From Paenibacillus montanisoli (GTDB taxonomy: Bacteria > Bacillota > Bacilli > Paenibacillales > Paenibacillaceae): a stretch of DNA of 64,000 bases. Where the stretch lies: the NCBI RefSeq assembly GCF_003268025.1, contig NZ_QLUW01000003.1, forward strand, positions 372,001 through 436,000. Direction: 5' to 3'. The translations under genes were made by a program, and so were the position numbers. The notes beneath the pieces were generated by a model, which worked only from the letters and a program-made list of their open reading frames with translations, was not told where the DNA came from and did no database searches. Below, piece by piece: positions 1 through 8,756 of the stretch (within the stretch, counting starts at the first letter, position 1; each line of letters opens with the position of its first letter).

Positions 1-2
1 TC

Positions 3-872
3 TCGATGAAGCTGGCTTACGCGTATTGGAAGGAAACCGGCCTTACGGATATTTTTAATTCGGAATTCAAGCTTGCCATGAACCGCATTCTGCAGCTTTG
101 GCGTACGGAACAGCGGCACGAAGCGCTGTCGCCGTACAGGTTTACCCGCGACAACGGCATTCCGGAGGATTCGATCCGCAACGATGGTTTGGGCATGCCG
201 GTCAACTATACGGGCATGATATGGTCGGGCTTCCGTCCAAGCGACGATGCCTGCGACTTTCATTACAATATTCCTTCGAACATGTTCGCAGCCGTAACGC
301 TTAGCCGCATGCGCGAGATGGCTCAATGGGTTTTTCGCGATCTGGAGCTGGAAGCTTCGCTACGGAAGCTGGAGGAAGAGATCAGGCACGGCATTCAATT
401 GTACGGGATCTACCGCCATCCGCAGCTGGGGCCGATTTACGCCTATGAGACGGACGGCTTTGGCAACTATTGTCTCATGGACGATGCCGGAACGCCGGGG
501 CTATTGTCCATTCCGTATATCGGGTATACCGGTGCGGATGATCCGATCTATCAAAGGACGAGAGCGTTTGCCCTCAGTCAAGAGAACCCGTTCTACTACG
601 AGGGGAAAGCGGCCCGCGGGATCGGCAGTCCGCATACGCCTCCCGGTTATGTGTGGCACATGGCCTTATCCATGCAGGGGATAACCGCGCTCACTGCGGA
701 GGAGAAGCTGGCGATGATCGCAACGCTGGAACGGACCGATGCGGATACGGGATACATGCACGAAGGCTTCCTTGCGGATGATCCGTCCGTCTATACGCGG
801 AGCTGGTTCGCTTGGTCGAACAGCTTATTCTCCCAGCTTGTTTACGGGGCAATGAAAGAAGGCATATTGTAA
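3..872 (+). CDS. GH125 exo-alpha-1,6-mannosidase, C-terminal part (5' end cut by window)
   Basis: The reading frame is open from the first bases of the window, so the in-frame ATG at 6 is probably internal. About 289 residues remain of a family that usually has about 430. The WSGFRPSDDA motif followed by IPSNMFA, and the C-terminal TGYMHEGF and TRSWFAWSNSLF motifs, are typical of glycoside hydrolase family 125. These are metal-independent, inverting exo-alpha-mannosidases that release mannose from alpha-1,6-linked mannan or N-glycan cores. The Glu of MHEGF is probably the catalytic base and an Asp in the SDDA stretch the acid (family knowledge). No signal peptide can be judged because the N-terminus is missing. 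A strong terminator follows, so this is the last gene of its unit. A second mannosidase, GH38, lies at 31789. Confidence 0.85.
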   Translation, partial: SMKLAYAYWKETGLTDIFNSEFKLAMNRILQLWRTEQRHEALSPYRFTRDNGIPEDSIRNDGLGMPVNYTGMIWSGFRPSDDACDFHYNIPSNMFAAVTLSRMREMAQWVFRDLELEASLRKLEEEIRHGIQLYGIYRHPQLGPIYAYETDGFGNYCLMDDAGTPGLLSIPYIGYTGADDPIYQRTRAFALSQENPFYYEGKAARGIGSPHTPPGYVWHMALSMQGITALTAEEKLAMIATLERTDADTGYMHEGFLADDPSVYTRSWFAWSNSLFSQLVYGAMKEGIL

Positions 873-915
873 AAAGGAAACGAAAACCGCTTATTAGTTA
901 AATATATTGAAATTA

Positions 916-962
916 AAAGCCTGTATCTTCGATTACCAAGTAATCGAAGATACAGGCTTTTT
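916..962 (+). terminator. Rho-independent terminator after the GH125 gene
   Basis: A perfect 20-bp inverted repeat (arms 916-935 and 941-960, loop of 5) runs directly into a short T tract. It closes the GH125 transcription unit. Confidence 0.85.
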
Positions 963-1088
963 CTCCTTGGTTCCGCCATGGGTAGTCGATACGGGCATAC
1001 CAAATTATTTGCCAACAGAACCAATTTGATTATCTGGATAAAACAAGGGGAAAATGAGGGATAAACAAGAAATAAGGATGGCTGATTG

Positions 1089-1574
1089 ATGCTTCTTGAA
1101 CGTATAATTCTTATTTTGATCTGGATCGTTACCATAGGTCTTGTGGTGTTTACAACCCCGCGCAAAAAAATTCGTGAAGCATGGATCATTTTTATGTTTA
1201 AGCAAGTTTTAACGTGGACGTTAGGTCTTTCTGTAGTCGAGTTAAAACTTATTGAATACCCTGTTCGCGAGTTTGCCTATGCAACTCGGACCAGTTTTTC
1301 ATTTGAATATTTTATTTACCCAGCCATTTGCATTGTGTTTAACCTACGTTTTCCAAAAGACAAGGGCCCATTTCATAAGCTTTTTTGGTATATGCTTTTT
1401 CCGAGTTGGATGACAGCGTTGGAGGTTTTATTAGAGAACTACACACAACTAATTCACTTCATTCGCTGGCAGTGGTACTGGACTTGGATCACGTTGCTGG
1501 TTACATTCTATATTTCACGTCAGTTTTACCTTTGGTTTATCAAAAAAGAAACGGGAGGTATTAATAGTCAATAA
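1089..1574 (+). CDS. CBO0543-like integral membrane protein
   Basis: A protein of 161 residues made almost entirely of hydrophobic segments: about residues 4-22, 30-50, 68-85, 97-115 and 130-150. Conserved-looking pieces are EYPVREF, FEYFIYPAIC and the C-terminal WYWTW followed by FYLWF. These match my memory of the CBO0543 family of small membrane proteins, common in Bacillus, Paenibacillus and Clostridium and of unknown function. An AAGGA ribosome site at 1074-1078 lies 10 bases before the ATG; an adjacent in-frame TTG at 1086 is also possible. The gene lies in an AT-richer patch flanked by terminators and has no obvious partner. The family call rests on sequence memory, and no function can be given. 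Confidence 0.7.
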   Translation: MLLERIILILIWIVTIGLVVFTTPRKKIREAWIIFMFKQVLTWTLGLSVVELKLIEYPVREFAYATRTSFSFEYFIYPAICIVFNLRFPKDKGPFHKLFWYMLFPSWMTALEVLLENYTQLIHFIRWQWYWTWITLLVTFYISRQFYLWFIKKETGGINSQ

Positions 1575-1620
1575 ACGAAGCGAAGTTCGTTCCGCTAATG
1601 GGTACGATGGCACAACAAGA

Positions 1621-1647
1621 ACAGGCCGCCTATTGTGGGCGGTCTGT
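1621..1647 (+). terminator. Possible weak terminator hairpin
   Basis: GC-rich inverted repeat with arms 1621-1630 and 1638-1647, one G-U pair and a 7-base loop, lying about 50 bases after the preceding stop codon. No T tract follows, so it may be only a stabilising hairpin. Confidence 0.4.
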
Positions 1648-1750
1648 TGCGCTCAAGGGAAAAGGCTGAGAGTTTACTATCTGCCGCATTCAAGGTGTGT
1701 TACAGAAATTTGGGAATTTTTCGATTGATGGAATAGGAGAAGGACTAATA

Positions 1751-2061
1751 TTGAAAAAAATCGTGGAACTGGTATTATCCATTTTCTCAATAAGTATTTT
1801 GTTGATTGCATTGCTATTGAGGAAGCAGAACGGCTTGGGGAATTATTAAAGCCTACTACTCCGAATCGAACACCTGAAGAAGACTATATTCTTAGAATTA
1901 ACTATGACCCAGATGTTAAAGTTGATGCATTAAACTCTTACTTTGTTTGGATTGATAAAGAAAAACAAGAAGTGAAAATTGCACCGATTCAACAGGGAAC
2001 CACTAATCTTTACAGGCTGAAATCGGAATCAGCACAAGAGTTTATAAAGTTGATTTTTTAA
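1751..2061 (+). pseudogene. Small membrane-anchored protein, apparently frameshifted
   Basis: A TTG start at 1751 has a good ribosome site (GGAGAAGG, 1736-1743). It opens a typical N-terminal membrane anchor beginning MKKIVELVLSIFSISILLIA, which stops after 32 codons at TAA 1847-1849. A different frame is open through this point and continues to TAA at 2059-2061. It encodes a coherent hydrophilic tail of about 80 residues, including EEAERLGELLKP, EEDYILRINYDPDVKV and YFVWIDKEKQEVKIAP. That second frame has no normal start of its own. The simplest reading is one gene of about 105 codons broken by a single-base indel near 1810-1845, or a sequencing error there. I do not recognise the family. 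The composition is more AT-rich than the surrounding genes. Confidence 0.55.
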
Positions 2062-2091
2062 ACTAGCGGGACACGTTGGGGTGATGGTTTA

Positions 2092-2211
2092 ATGCTAAAG
2101 ATATGGTTTTCAGTTTTTGCGCTGATATTTCTATTCGGATGTACCCAGAAAATGAATCCTGTGATTACTGGAGATATTACAGGGACATTCAATCCTTCTT
2201 GCATACCGTAA
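2092..2211 (+). CDS. Mini-lipoprotein, 39 residues, possibly truncated
   Basis: An ATG preceded by GGGGTGATGG opens a 39-codon frame. It begins MLKIWFSVFALIFLFGCTQK: a charged N-terminus, a hydrophobic core and an LFGC lipobox. The mature part would be only about 23 residues, ending TFNPSCIP, so the gene is either a very small lipoprotein or the remnant of a larger one. It follows a frameshifted gene and is followed by a strong terminator, so the three elements may be the decayed end of one small unit. No function can be assigned. Confidence 0.45.
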   Translation: MLKIWFSVFALIFLFGCTQKMNPVITGDITGTFNPSCIP

Positions 2212-2222
2212 CTGACCCGGAG

Positions 2223-2260
2223 AAAACCTAAGCCGATATAGGCTTAGGTTTTTATTTTTT
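2223..2260 (+). terminator. Rho-independent terminator
   Basis: Twelve-base arms at 2223-2234 and 2241-2252 with a 6-base loop, followed by a T-rich run to 2260. Confidence 0.85.
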
Positions 2261-2293
2261 GCTCAAAACCACACAGATAGGACAGTGAGCGGC

Positions 2294-3424
2294 ATGCTGA
2301 TTCTTCAAATCGCAGTCATCTTATTAGCTTCCAAGCTTGCGGGAGAGCTAAGCGTCAAGCTTCGCCAGCCTGCAGTGCTCGGGAAGCTGCTTATCGGAAT
2401 TTTGTTAGGGCCCGCTGTGCTAGGAATCATCAAAGGGACCGAAGTTTTGGATGAGATTAGCCAGATCGGCGTTATCCTGCTGATGTTTATCGCGGGACTG
2501 GAAACGGATACGGATGAATTTAAACGAACCGGCATCGCATCCGCATATGTCGGTATAGGCGGCGTAATCGTACCGCTTGCACTCGGTTATGCGGCGGGCG
2601 CGCTGCTTGATCTTCCGCCGCTGCAAGCCGTATTCCTCGGGTTACTGCTGTCCGCGACAAGCGTTAGTATCTCCGTACAATCGCTGAAGGAAATGGGACG
2701 GCTTAAATCGAGGGAAGGAACGACGATTCTCGGGGCGGCTGTCATTGATGACGTGCTTGTTATCATAGCGCTCGCGTTTGTGATGAGCTTAGCCGGCGGC
2801 GATGTGAATCTCGGACTGGTCATTCTGAAGAAAATCGCCTTCTTTCTGATTGCGATCGCATTCGGGTGGAAAGCCGTACCATGGATTCTACATAAATTCG
2901 CCCCGCTGCGCGTGACGGAAAGCATCATTTCGGCAGCGCTCATTGTTTGCTTCTCCCTTTCTTATTTTGCGGAGTATACAGGCGTCGCCGCGATTATCGG
3001 CGCTTATATTGCAGGGGTGTCCATCAGTCTGACGGGTTACAAGCATGAGGTGACGGAAAAGGTGGAAACGATCAGCTATGCCGTATTCGTTCCCGTGTTC
3101 TTTACGTCGATCGGCGTGAAGGTTCAGTTTGAGGGGGTGTCTTCACAGTATGGGTTAATCGTTGGACTGAGTTTGCTTGCGATATTAACTAAAATAATCG
3201 GCTCTTCGTTAGGTGCCAGGCTGGCAAAGTTCGACTGGAAACATTCATTGGGTATCGGTTCGGCAATGGTCTCGCGAGGCGAGGTTGCCCTTATTATCGC
3301 CGCGATCGGTCAAGAAGCAGGGCTGCTGACCGCGGACCTGTTAACGGTATTAGTTGTCGTCGTACTGATCACGACCATCGTTACGCCGCCCATGATGAAG
3401 GCATTCTTCCCAAAAAATAGCTAG
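2294..3424 (+). CDS. CPA2-family cation/proton antiporter (KefB/NapA/GerN-like)
   Basis: About 376 residues with roughly 11-12 hydrophobic helices and no soluble C-terminal domain. The N-terminal half has KLRQPAVLGKLLIGILLGPA and GVILLMFIAGLETD, and the middle has LLSATSVSISVQSL and GAAVIDDVL. The paired acidic residues in AAVIDDV are the expected ion-binding site of CPA2 exchangers. This points to Na+ or K+ exchange for protons across the cytoplasmic membrane, as in GerN/NapA proteins. There is no KTN/RCK nucleotide-binding domain, so it is not a full KefB/KefC channel. An AGGA ribosome site at 2279-2282 suits the ATG at 2294; a GTG at 2285 is an alternative that sits very close to it. It stands alone between a terminator and an unrelated regulator. 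Confidence 0.85.
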   Translation: MLILQIAVILLASKLAGELSVKLRQPAVLGKLLIGILLGPAVLGIIKGTEVLDEISQIGVILLMFIAGLETDTDEFKRTGIASAYVGIGGVIVPLALGYAAGALLDLPPLQAVFLGLLLSATSVSISVQSLKEMGRLKSREGTTILGAAVIDDVLVIIALAFVMSLAGGDVNLGLVILKKIAFFLIAIAFGWKAVPWILHKFAPLRVTESIISAALIVCFSLSYFAEYTGVAAIIGAYIAGVSISLTGYKHEVTEKVETISYAVFVPVFFTSIGVKVQFEGVSSQYGLIVGLSLLAILTKIIGSSLGARLAKFDWKHSLGIGSAMVSRGEVALIIAAIGQEAGLLTADLLTVLVVVVLITTIVTPPMMKAFFPKNS

Positions 3425-3504
3425 AATAGGTCATTTGAGGCTTTTTCAAGACAGCGTTTTCATTTAGAATAAAAGAAATCCTATTCGAAATGGGGGCTGC
3501 CGGA

Positions 3505-5886
3505 TTGAAGAAGCCGCTACGCTTGTTGCAAATCGGTAGCCGCAAGAGCGCGCTAACGACAATGATCGTTACTAACCTGCTCATTCTGCTCATCCCGCTC
3601 GCGATGGGCCTTTTTTTGTACGCCAAAGTGGAAAAAAGCCTCAGGACGAACGCAAACCTCTCCAATACGGCCATGCTGGAGCAGCTCAGGCTGTCGCTGG
3701 ATCAGAAGCTGTCTGAAGTGGACAAGCTCATGCGCCAGGTCGCACTCGACCCAAAGCTGGATTACATGCTGAAAATTCCAGCAGGTGCCGACGGCTCCGA
3801 CCAATACAACTTCGTCGATCTTCATGACAAAATGCGGCGGTACCGCAACCTCGTCAGCAGCTTTATTTTCGATTACTACGTCTATTTCGCGACAAGCGAT
3901 ACGATTGTGAAAGAGGACTTGGTTGCCGATTCACGCTCGTTTTACGACACCTACTATTCTTTCAAGGGCATGTCCTACACGCAATGGAGGGATGAGCTTC
4001 TGACAAGCGAGTATCGGATGACGTATTTGCCTGCGGCAGCGCTGGCCCGTCCCGAATCGTCAGCCGGCGGAGCCGAATACATGCCGGAGAATGTCGTCCT
4101 GTACGCGCAGACGCTGCCTTTCATCTCGTCATCCAATCGCCTCGGCAATTTCTTCGCCTTGATTGATGTCGGACAAGTGAAGCAGATGTTCGCGCAGATC
4201 GAGACGGCCAGCCACAGCGAAATTTATATCGTGGATGGTCAGGGCCGAACCATCATGAGTACGAGCGATAGGCCGCTCCCGGGCGAGCTTCTTGGCAACA
4301 TCGAGCTAACGAACGCTCCGTTCGAATACCGGCTTGAGGGCGCCGATCAGATGGTATCCTTCAACTCTTCCCAGAAAACGGATTGGAAGTACATATCGGT
4401 CACCCCGAATGGCGTGTTCATGCAACAGGTGGACCAAATCAAGAACTGGTCATCCTGGCTGTTCGCGTTCTGCGTAATCGCGGGACTCATTGCCGTGTCG
4501 GCAGGCGCTTACCGCAACTATAAACCGCTGCAGAAGACGGTCCATGCGATCATGAGCGGCAAAGGAATCATCGGCCGGCCGGCCTTCAACGAATACGAAT
4601 TTATCCGGGAAACGATCGCCGGCTCGATCCTGGAAGAGAAAAGCTTGCGAAACGCGCTTGCGCAGCAAACGCCGTTCATTCGGGCGAACTACTTGTCCCG
4701 GCTTATCCACGGCTACATGGATGTGGACGTTTCCGCGGAAAGCGCGGGGAAGCTGGGCTTCATGGAGCTGTCGTTCATCAGCGACCGGTTCGCGGTCGTT
4801 CTCGTCAAGATCGAGAGCATTTCGGGCATTCCGGAGGATGAATCCGAGCGGCAATGGGCGCATGCCCGGTTCATCGTTTCCAACATCGGCGCCGATTTGA
4901 TCGAGCCTGCCCACAGAGGCTATTCCGTTGAGTTGAACCGCGACAGCCTGGCCTTTCTTATCAATTTGAACGGGGCGGATGCGGGCCGCGCCGAAGCCGA
5001 TATCCGCAGCTTCGCCGAAGCGCTGTTCACCCTGATCGCGGAGAAGTTCCGCATCGAGCTCACCGTAGCCGCAGGAGGTATTCAAAACGGGCCGAAGGCG
5101 ATACGCGATTCCTACCCGGAAGCCGTTGCGGCGCTCGAGTACAGGCTCATCCTGGGGAAGAAGTCGATCATTCATTATCAGGATATCGTCGATACGAAGC
5201 AGCATTATTACTATCCGCTAGAGATCGAAATCCAGCTCATCAATTTCGTCCGCAGCGGCGATGCCGATAATGCGGGGAAGCTGCTGGAGAAGATCTATTC
5301 CATGAATTTCGGCGCGGCCCATATTACGCCGGAGCTCGGCAAATGCTTATTCTTCAACCTGACGAGCACGCTTCTCAAAATCTTAAACTCCGCCAATACG
5401 AGTCTGGAAGCGGAGCTTGGCGCGGATTTCGATCCGATCAAAACCGTATTCAGCTACCCGACGGCAGAAGGCATGCACGTCAAGACGAAGGAGCTGTACG
5501 AGACGCTTGCGCGCTCGTTCAATGTGGAACGCTCGGATCATCATGTGCGGCTGCTGCAGGACATCCTCGAATTGATCGGGCGCAACGTGGACAATCCGGA
5601 CCTTGGGCTCGCCATGATCGCCGGCCAATTCGATATGTCGCCGCAATACATATCCACATTCTTCAAGAAGCACCAAGGCCATAATCTGATGGATTACATC
5701 ACGCGCAAACGGATGGAGCGGGCGAAGAGCCTGATGGGTCACAAGGAGATGACGAACGCGGACATTGCGCGCAGAGTCGGATACCAGAATGACGTCGTCT
5801 TCATCCGGGCATTCAAGAAGCTGGAGGGTGTGACGCCTGGGAAATACCGGGAGCTGCAGCAGCAGGACAAGACCGGTTCCGACTAA
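3505..5886 (+). CDS. Membrane-anchored AraC-family transcriptional regulator
   Basis: About 793 residues in the layout common in Paenibacillus sugar loci. A first membrane helix lies near residues 20-40, followed by an extracellular sensor region of about 270 residues, a second helix near 315-335, a cytoplasmic linker, and a C-terminal double helix-turn-helix over the last 100 residues. The end carries MSPQYISTFFKKHQG, ADIARRVGYQNDVVFIRAF and GVTPGKYREL, the classic AraC signature. It probably senses an extracellular ligand, or the loaded binding protein, and activates the importer genes just downstream. GGGGG at 3492-3496 serves the TTG at 3505; an in-frame ATG at 3490 has no ribosome site. 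A terminator separates it from the transporter operon. Confidence 0.9.
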   Translation: MKKPLRLLQIGSRKSALTTMIVTNLLILLIPLAMGLFLYAKVEKSLRTNANLSNTAMLEQLRLSLDQKLSEVDKLMRQVALDPKLDYMLKIPAGADGSDQYNFVDLHDKMRRYRNLVSSFIFDYYVYFATSDTIVKEDLVADSRSFYDTYYSFKGMSYTQWRDELLTSEYRMTYLPAAALARPESSAGGAEYMPENVVLYAQTLPFISSSNRLGNFFALIDVGQVKQMFAQIETASHSEIYIVDGQGRTIMSTSDRPLPGELLGNIELTNAPFEYRLEGADQMVSFNSSQKTDWKYISVTPNGVFMQQVDQIKNWSSWLFAFCVIAGLIAVSAGAYRNYKPLQKTVHAIMSGKGIIGRPAFNEYEFIRETIAGSILEEKSLRNALAQQTPFIRANYLSRLIHGYMDVDVSAESAGKLGFMELSFISDRFAVVLVKIESISGIPEDESERQWAHARFIVSNIGADLIEPAHRGYSVELNRDSLAFLINLNGADAGRAEADIRSFAEALFTLIAEKFRIELTVAAGGIQNGPKAIRDSYPEAVAALEYRLILGKKSIIHYQDIVDTKQHYYYPLEIEIQLINFVRSGDADNAGKLLEKIYSMNFGAAHITPELGKCLFFNLTSTLLKILNSANTSLEAELGADFDPIKTVFSYPTAEGMHVKTKELYETLARSFNVERSDHHVRLLQDILELIGRNVDNPDLGLAMIAGQFDMSPQYISTFFKKHQGHNLMDYITRKRMERAKSLMGHKEMTNADIARRVGYQNDVVFIRAFKKLEGVTPGKYRELQQQDKTGSD

Positions 5887-5891
5887 TAAGG

Positions 5892-5919
5892 GGCAGTCCC
5901 TCTCCGGGACTGCCTTTTT
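5892..5919 (+). terminator. Rho-independent terminator
   Basis: Nine-base arms at 5892-5900 and 5906-5914 and a run of five T, ending the AraC regulator transcript. Confidence 0.85.
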
Positions 5920-5998
5920 GTTGATTTTAAAGGCACCGACGAACTTTCATCTCGACTGCTTTCTTTTCAACTGAGGCGTTTTATCTTACGGAAATACA

Positions 5999-6025
5999 GT
6001 GAACGTGAAAAAGTGAAAGTGTTCA
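5999..6025 (+). promoter_or_regulatory. GTGAA repeats upstream of the importer operon
   Basis: GTGAA occurs at 5999, 6005 and 6013, and TGAAC (6000-6004) is mirrored by GTTCA about 16 bases later. The cluster lies in the 210-base gap before the binding-protein gene, where an AraC-type activator would be expected to bind. The role is inferred and no clear -35/-10 pair was found. Confidence 0.25.
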
Positions 6026-6096
6026 ATCTCTCCGGCTCCCATCTACACTTGGAATCGGGTAACCTATTCGATCACATTTCTAAGGGAGGCAAGTAC

Positions 6097-7755
6097 ATGA
6101 GGGTCGTGAACACAAAAATGAAACAAGCAAGCTCCTTTATGCTGGTTGCTGCGCTCGCAGCCGCGGTCGCCGGGTGCGGCGGCAATGGGAATCAGAAGGA
6201 AGAGGCTAACTCTTCTACGAACGCTTCGGGGACGGAAACGAAGCAGAACGGCAATGCGTCGGATCAGCCGAAGCTAACGAATCTGAAGTACTGGGTAGCC
6301 AACCATTCGGCCGCCTCCGCGCAAATGAAAACCTATGCCGAGATGGAAATGTACAAGGAACTTGAAAAAAGAACCGGCGTGAAGGTCGAATTCCAGCATC
6401 CGCCGCTGGATCCTCAGCAGGCCAAGGAGCAGTTTAATTTGATGATAGCTTCTAATGAGCTGCCGGATGTAATCGAGACCTATTGGACCGACGGATATCC
6501 CGGCGGACCGGAAAAAGCGATTGAAGACGGCAAAATCATGAAGCTGAACGACCTCATCGATCAATATGCGCCTAATTTGAAAAAACTCCTTGAAGAACAC
6601 CCGGACTGGAAGAAGCAAATCACTACGGATAGCGGCACCATTTATTCGTTCCCGTTCTTGCGAGGCGACGATAAGGTCCGGGTGTTCTTCGGTCCCGCTC
6701 TCCGCCAAGATTGGCTCGATAAGCTTGGGTTGTCCGTTCCGACGACGGTCGACGAGTGGTATGCCGTTTTGAAAGCGTTTAAAGAAAAGGATCCGAACGG
6801 CAACGGCAAAGCGGACGAAATCCCGTTCTATATCGATAAAGATCTCCTGAATGTCGACGCGCCTTTCCTCGGCGCATGGGGAATCAATTACAACTTCTAT
6901 CAAGACGGCGGTACCGTCAAATACGGCCCGATCCAGCCGGAGTACAAGGAATTCCTGACCACGATGAACAAGTGGTACAAGGAAGGCTTGCTCGATCAAG
7001 ATTTCGCCGCTCCGAACGCAAAGCTTTTCGACAACAAAATGACGACGAACCTGCTCGGCTCCTCCGTGCTCTATAATGGCGGAGGCATTGCGAAGTACAC
7101 CAACCTGATGAAGGACGCCGATCCGAGCTTCAAGCTGACCGCCGCTCCGTATCCGGTGCTCAAAGCCGGAGATACGCCGATCTGGGGCCAGAAGGATTTT
7201 GCCTATACCGGCATTGGAGCCGCCATTACGACGAGCAACGAGAATCCGGCCGAAACCGTCAAATGGCTCGATTATGCGTACGGCCAAGAAGGCGAAATGC
7301 TGTTCAACTATGGGTTGGAAGGCGTCAGCTACAAGATGGAGAATGGCAAAGCCGTCCTCATGCCGGAACTTCTGAATCCGCCGGGGGGCGTGTCCGTTCA
7401 GCAATCGATCGCGAAATACACCCGCTCGACCTGGAGCGCTCCTTACGTGCTGAGCGACAATTTCCAAATGCAGTATCTCGTGCTGCCGGAGCAGAAGAAA
7501 GCGCTGGAAGTATGGTCGCAGCCGACGGTTGAACGGAAAATGCCCCTCGTAACGCCGACGCAGGAAGAGAGCGGCAAGTTCGCTTCCGTGATGACGGACA
7601 TTCAGACGTACCGCGATGAAATGCTGCTCAAGTTCATCATGGGCGCAGAGCCTATCGAGAATTTCGACAAATACGTGAAGAAGATTCAAAGCATGGGCAT
7701 TGAAGATGCGATCCAAATCCAGCAGGCGGCACTTGAACGGTTTAACAAACGGTAA
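6097..7755 (+). CDS. Extracellular oligosaccharide-binding lipoprotein (LplA/YtcQ type)
   Basis: About 552 residues. The N-terminus has a lipoprotein signal with AAAVAGCGG as lipobox and a Ser/Thr/Asn-rich linker. The large binding domain has an EF-hand-like loop, KDPNGNGKADEIPF, which often binds calcium in this family. The protein would be lipid-anchored outside the membrane and deliver an oligosaccharide to the two permeases that follow. A GGGAGG site at 6085-6090 fixes the ATG at 6097 although the frame is open further upstream. Large binding proteins of this type pair with LplB/LplC-type permeases, as here. The GH88 gene at the operon end suggests an unsaturated uronic-acid-containing oligosaccharide, possibly a lyase product. 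That substrate is an inference. Confidence 0.9.
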   Translation: MRVVNTKMKQASSFMLVAALAAAVAGCGGNGNQKEEANSSTNASGTETKQNGNASDQPKLTNLKYWVANHSAASAQMKTYAEMEMYKELEKRTGVKVEFQHPPLDPQQAKEQFNLMIASNELPDVIETYWTDGYPGGPEKAIEDGKIMKLNDLIDQYAPNLKKLLEEHPDWKKQITTDSGTIYSFPFLRGDDKVRVFFGPALRQDWLDKLGLSVPTTVDEWYAVLKAFKEKDPNGNGKADEIPFYIDKDLLNVDAPFLGAWGINYNFYQDGGTVKYGPIQPEYKEFLTTMNKWYKEGLLDQDFAAPNAKLFDNKMTTNLLGSSVLYNGGGIAKYTNLMKDADPSFKLTAAPYPVLKAGDTPIWGQKDFAYTGIGAAITTSNENPAETVKWLDYAYGQEGEMLFNYGLEGVSYKMENGKAVLMPELLNPPGGVSVQQSIAKYTRSTWSAPYVLSDNFQMQYLVLPEQKKALEVWSQPTVERKMPLVTPTQEESGKFASVMTDIQTYRDEMLLKFIMGAEPIENFDKYVKKIQSMGIEDAIQIQQAALERFNKR

Positions 7756-7775
7756 TCTTGATCTAGGCGGAAGCG

Positions 7776-7795
7776 GGAGATGAACGTTCATCTCC
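7776..7795 (+). promoter_or_regulatory. Intergenic hairpin between binding protein and permease genes
   Basis: A perfect 10-bp palindrome (7776-7785 and 7786-7795), with weaker outer pairing, in the 77-base gap after the binding-protein gene. There is no T tract. Such hairpins usually protect the binding-protein mRNA end and lower expression of the permeases. Confidence 0.5.
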
Positions 7796-7832
7796 TGCCT
7801 CCCGAAATTCAACAGATAGGCAGGTAGAAGCG

Positions 7833-8744
7833 ATGCAGCAGCTTAGAACGATCCGGACCGATTGGAAGCGCAATTGGGCCGCCTATGTTATGGCGTTACC
7901 CGTCATCGCCTATTATATTCTGTTTCATTACGGACCGATGTACGGTTTGCAAATCGCATTTAAAGATTTCTCGCTGGCCAAAGGGATCGGAGCAAGCGCA
8001 TGGATCGGCTTCGAGCATTTCAAAGATTTCTTCGGCGGCATCTACTTCTGGCGGCTTATCCGCAACACGCTGCTGCTTAACCTTTACGAGCTGCTGTTCG
8101 GCTTTCCGGCGGCGATTATTTTGGCTCTGCTGCTGAATGAAATCCGGGCCGTCCTGTTCAAACGGTTCGTGCAAACCATCTCGTATTTGCCTCACTTCAT
8201 TTCACTTGTCGTCGTGGCGGGGATGATGGTCGATTTCCTGGGCCGGACCGGGCTTGTAAACCAGCTGATCGGCGTTTTCGGCATCGAGCCGATTGATTTT
8301 CTGAAGGAAGAAGGCTGGTTCCGGTTCTTATATGTCAGCTCGGGAATATGGCAGGGCATCGGCTGGGGCTCGATTATTTATTTGGCGGCGATGGCGACGA
8401 TCGACCCGACGCTTTATGAGGCCGCGCGCATGGACGGAGCGAGCCGCTGGAAGCAGATGCTGCATGTGACGCTGCCGGGAATTGCGCCGACGATCGTCAT
8501 CTTGTTTATTTTGAACATGGGCAACCTGCTGACCGTCGGCAGCGAGAAAGTGCTCCTGCTGTACAATCCGCTCACTTATGAGACGGCAGATGTGATCTCG
8601 ACCTATGTGTACCGCAAAGGGATCATGGAAGCGAGCTACGATTTCACGGCCGCCGTCGGTCTCTTTAATTCCGTTGTCAGCTTCGTGCTCATCGTGAGCG
8701 CCAATTCGGTTATTAAGCGGCTTAGCGAGAACAAATTGTGGTGA
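7833..8744 (+). CDS. Sugar ABC transporter permease (LplB type)
   Basis: A 303-residue membrane protein with about six helices. The cytoplasmic EAA loop reads LYEAARMDGASRWKQMLHV, the contact site for the ATPase subunit. It starts at ATG 7833 and forms the first half of the membrane channel with the permease encoded 12 bases later. The N-terminal RTDWKRNWAAYVMALPV and HYGPMYGLQIAFKDF are typical of LplB/YteP-like permeases that work with large binding lipoproteins. No ATPase gene is nearby. Confidence 0.93.
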   Translation: MQQLRTIRTDWKRNWAAYVMALPVIAYYILFHYGPMYGLQIAFKDFSLAKGIGASAWIGFEHFKDFFGGIYFWRLIRNTLLLNLYELLFGFPAAIILALLLNEIRAVLFKRFVQTISYLPHFISLVVVAGMMVDFLGRTGLVNQLIGVFGIEPIDFLKEEGWFRFLYVSSGIWQGIGWGSIIYLAAMATIDPTLYEAARMDGASRWKQMLHVTLPGIAPTIVILFILNMGNLLTVGSEKVLLLYNPLTYETADVISTYVYRKGIMEASYDFTAAVGLFNSVVSFVLIVSANSVIKRLSENKLW

Positions 8745-8756
8745 GGAGATTACAAG

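Noticed and set aside
6274-7812. 512-codon open frame on the minus strand
   Set aside because: It lies fully antisense to the binding-protein gene at 6097-7755, has no ribosome site or family motif, and is Arg/His/Leu-rich as expected for the complement of a GC-rich gene.
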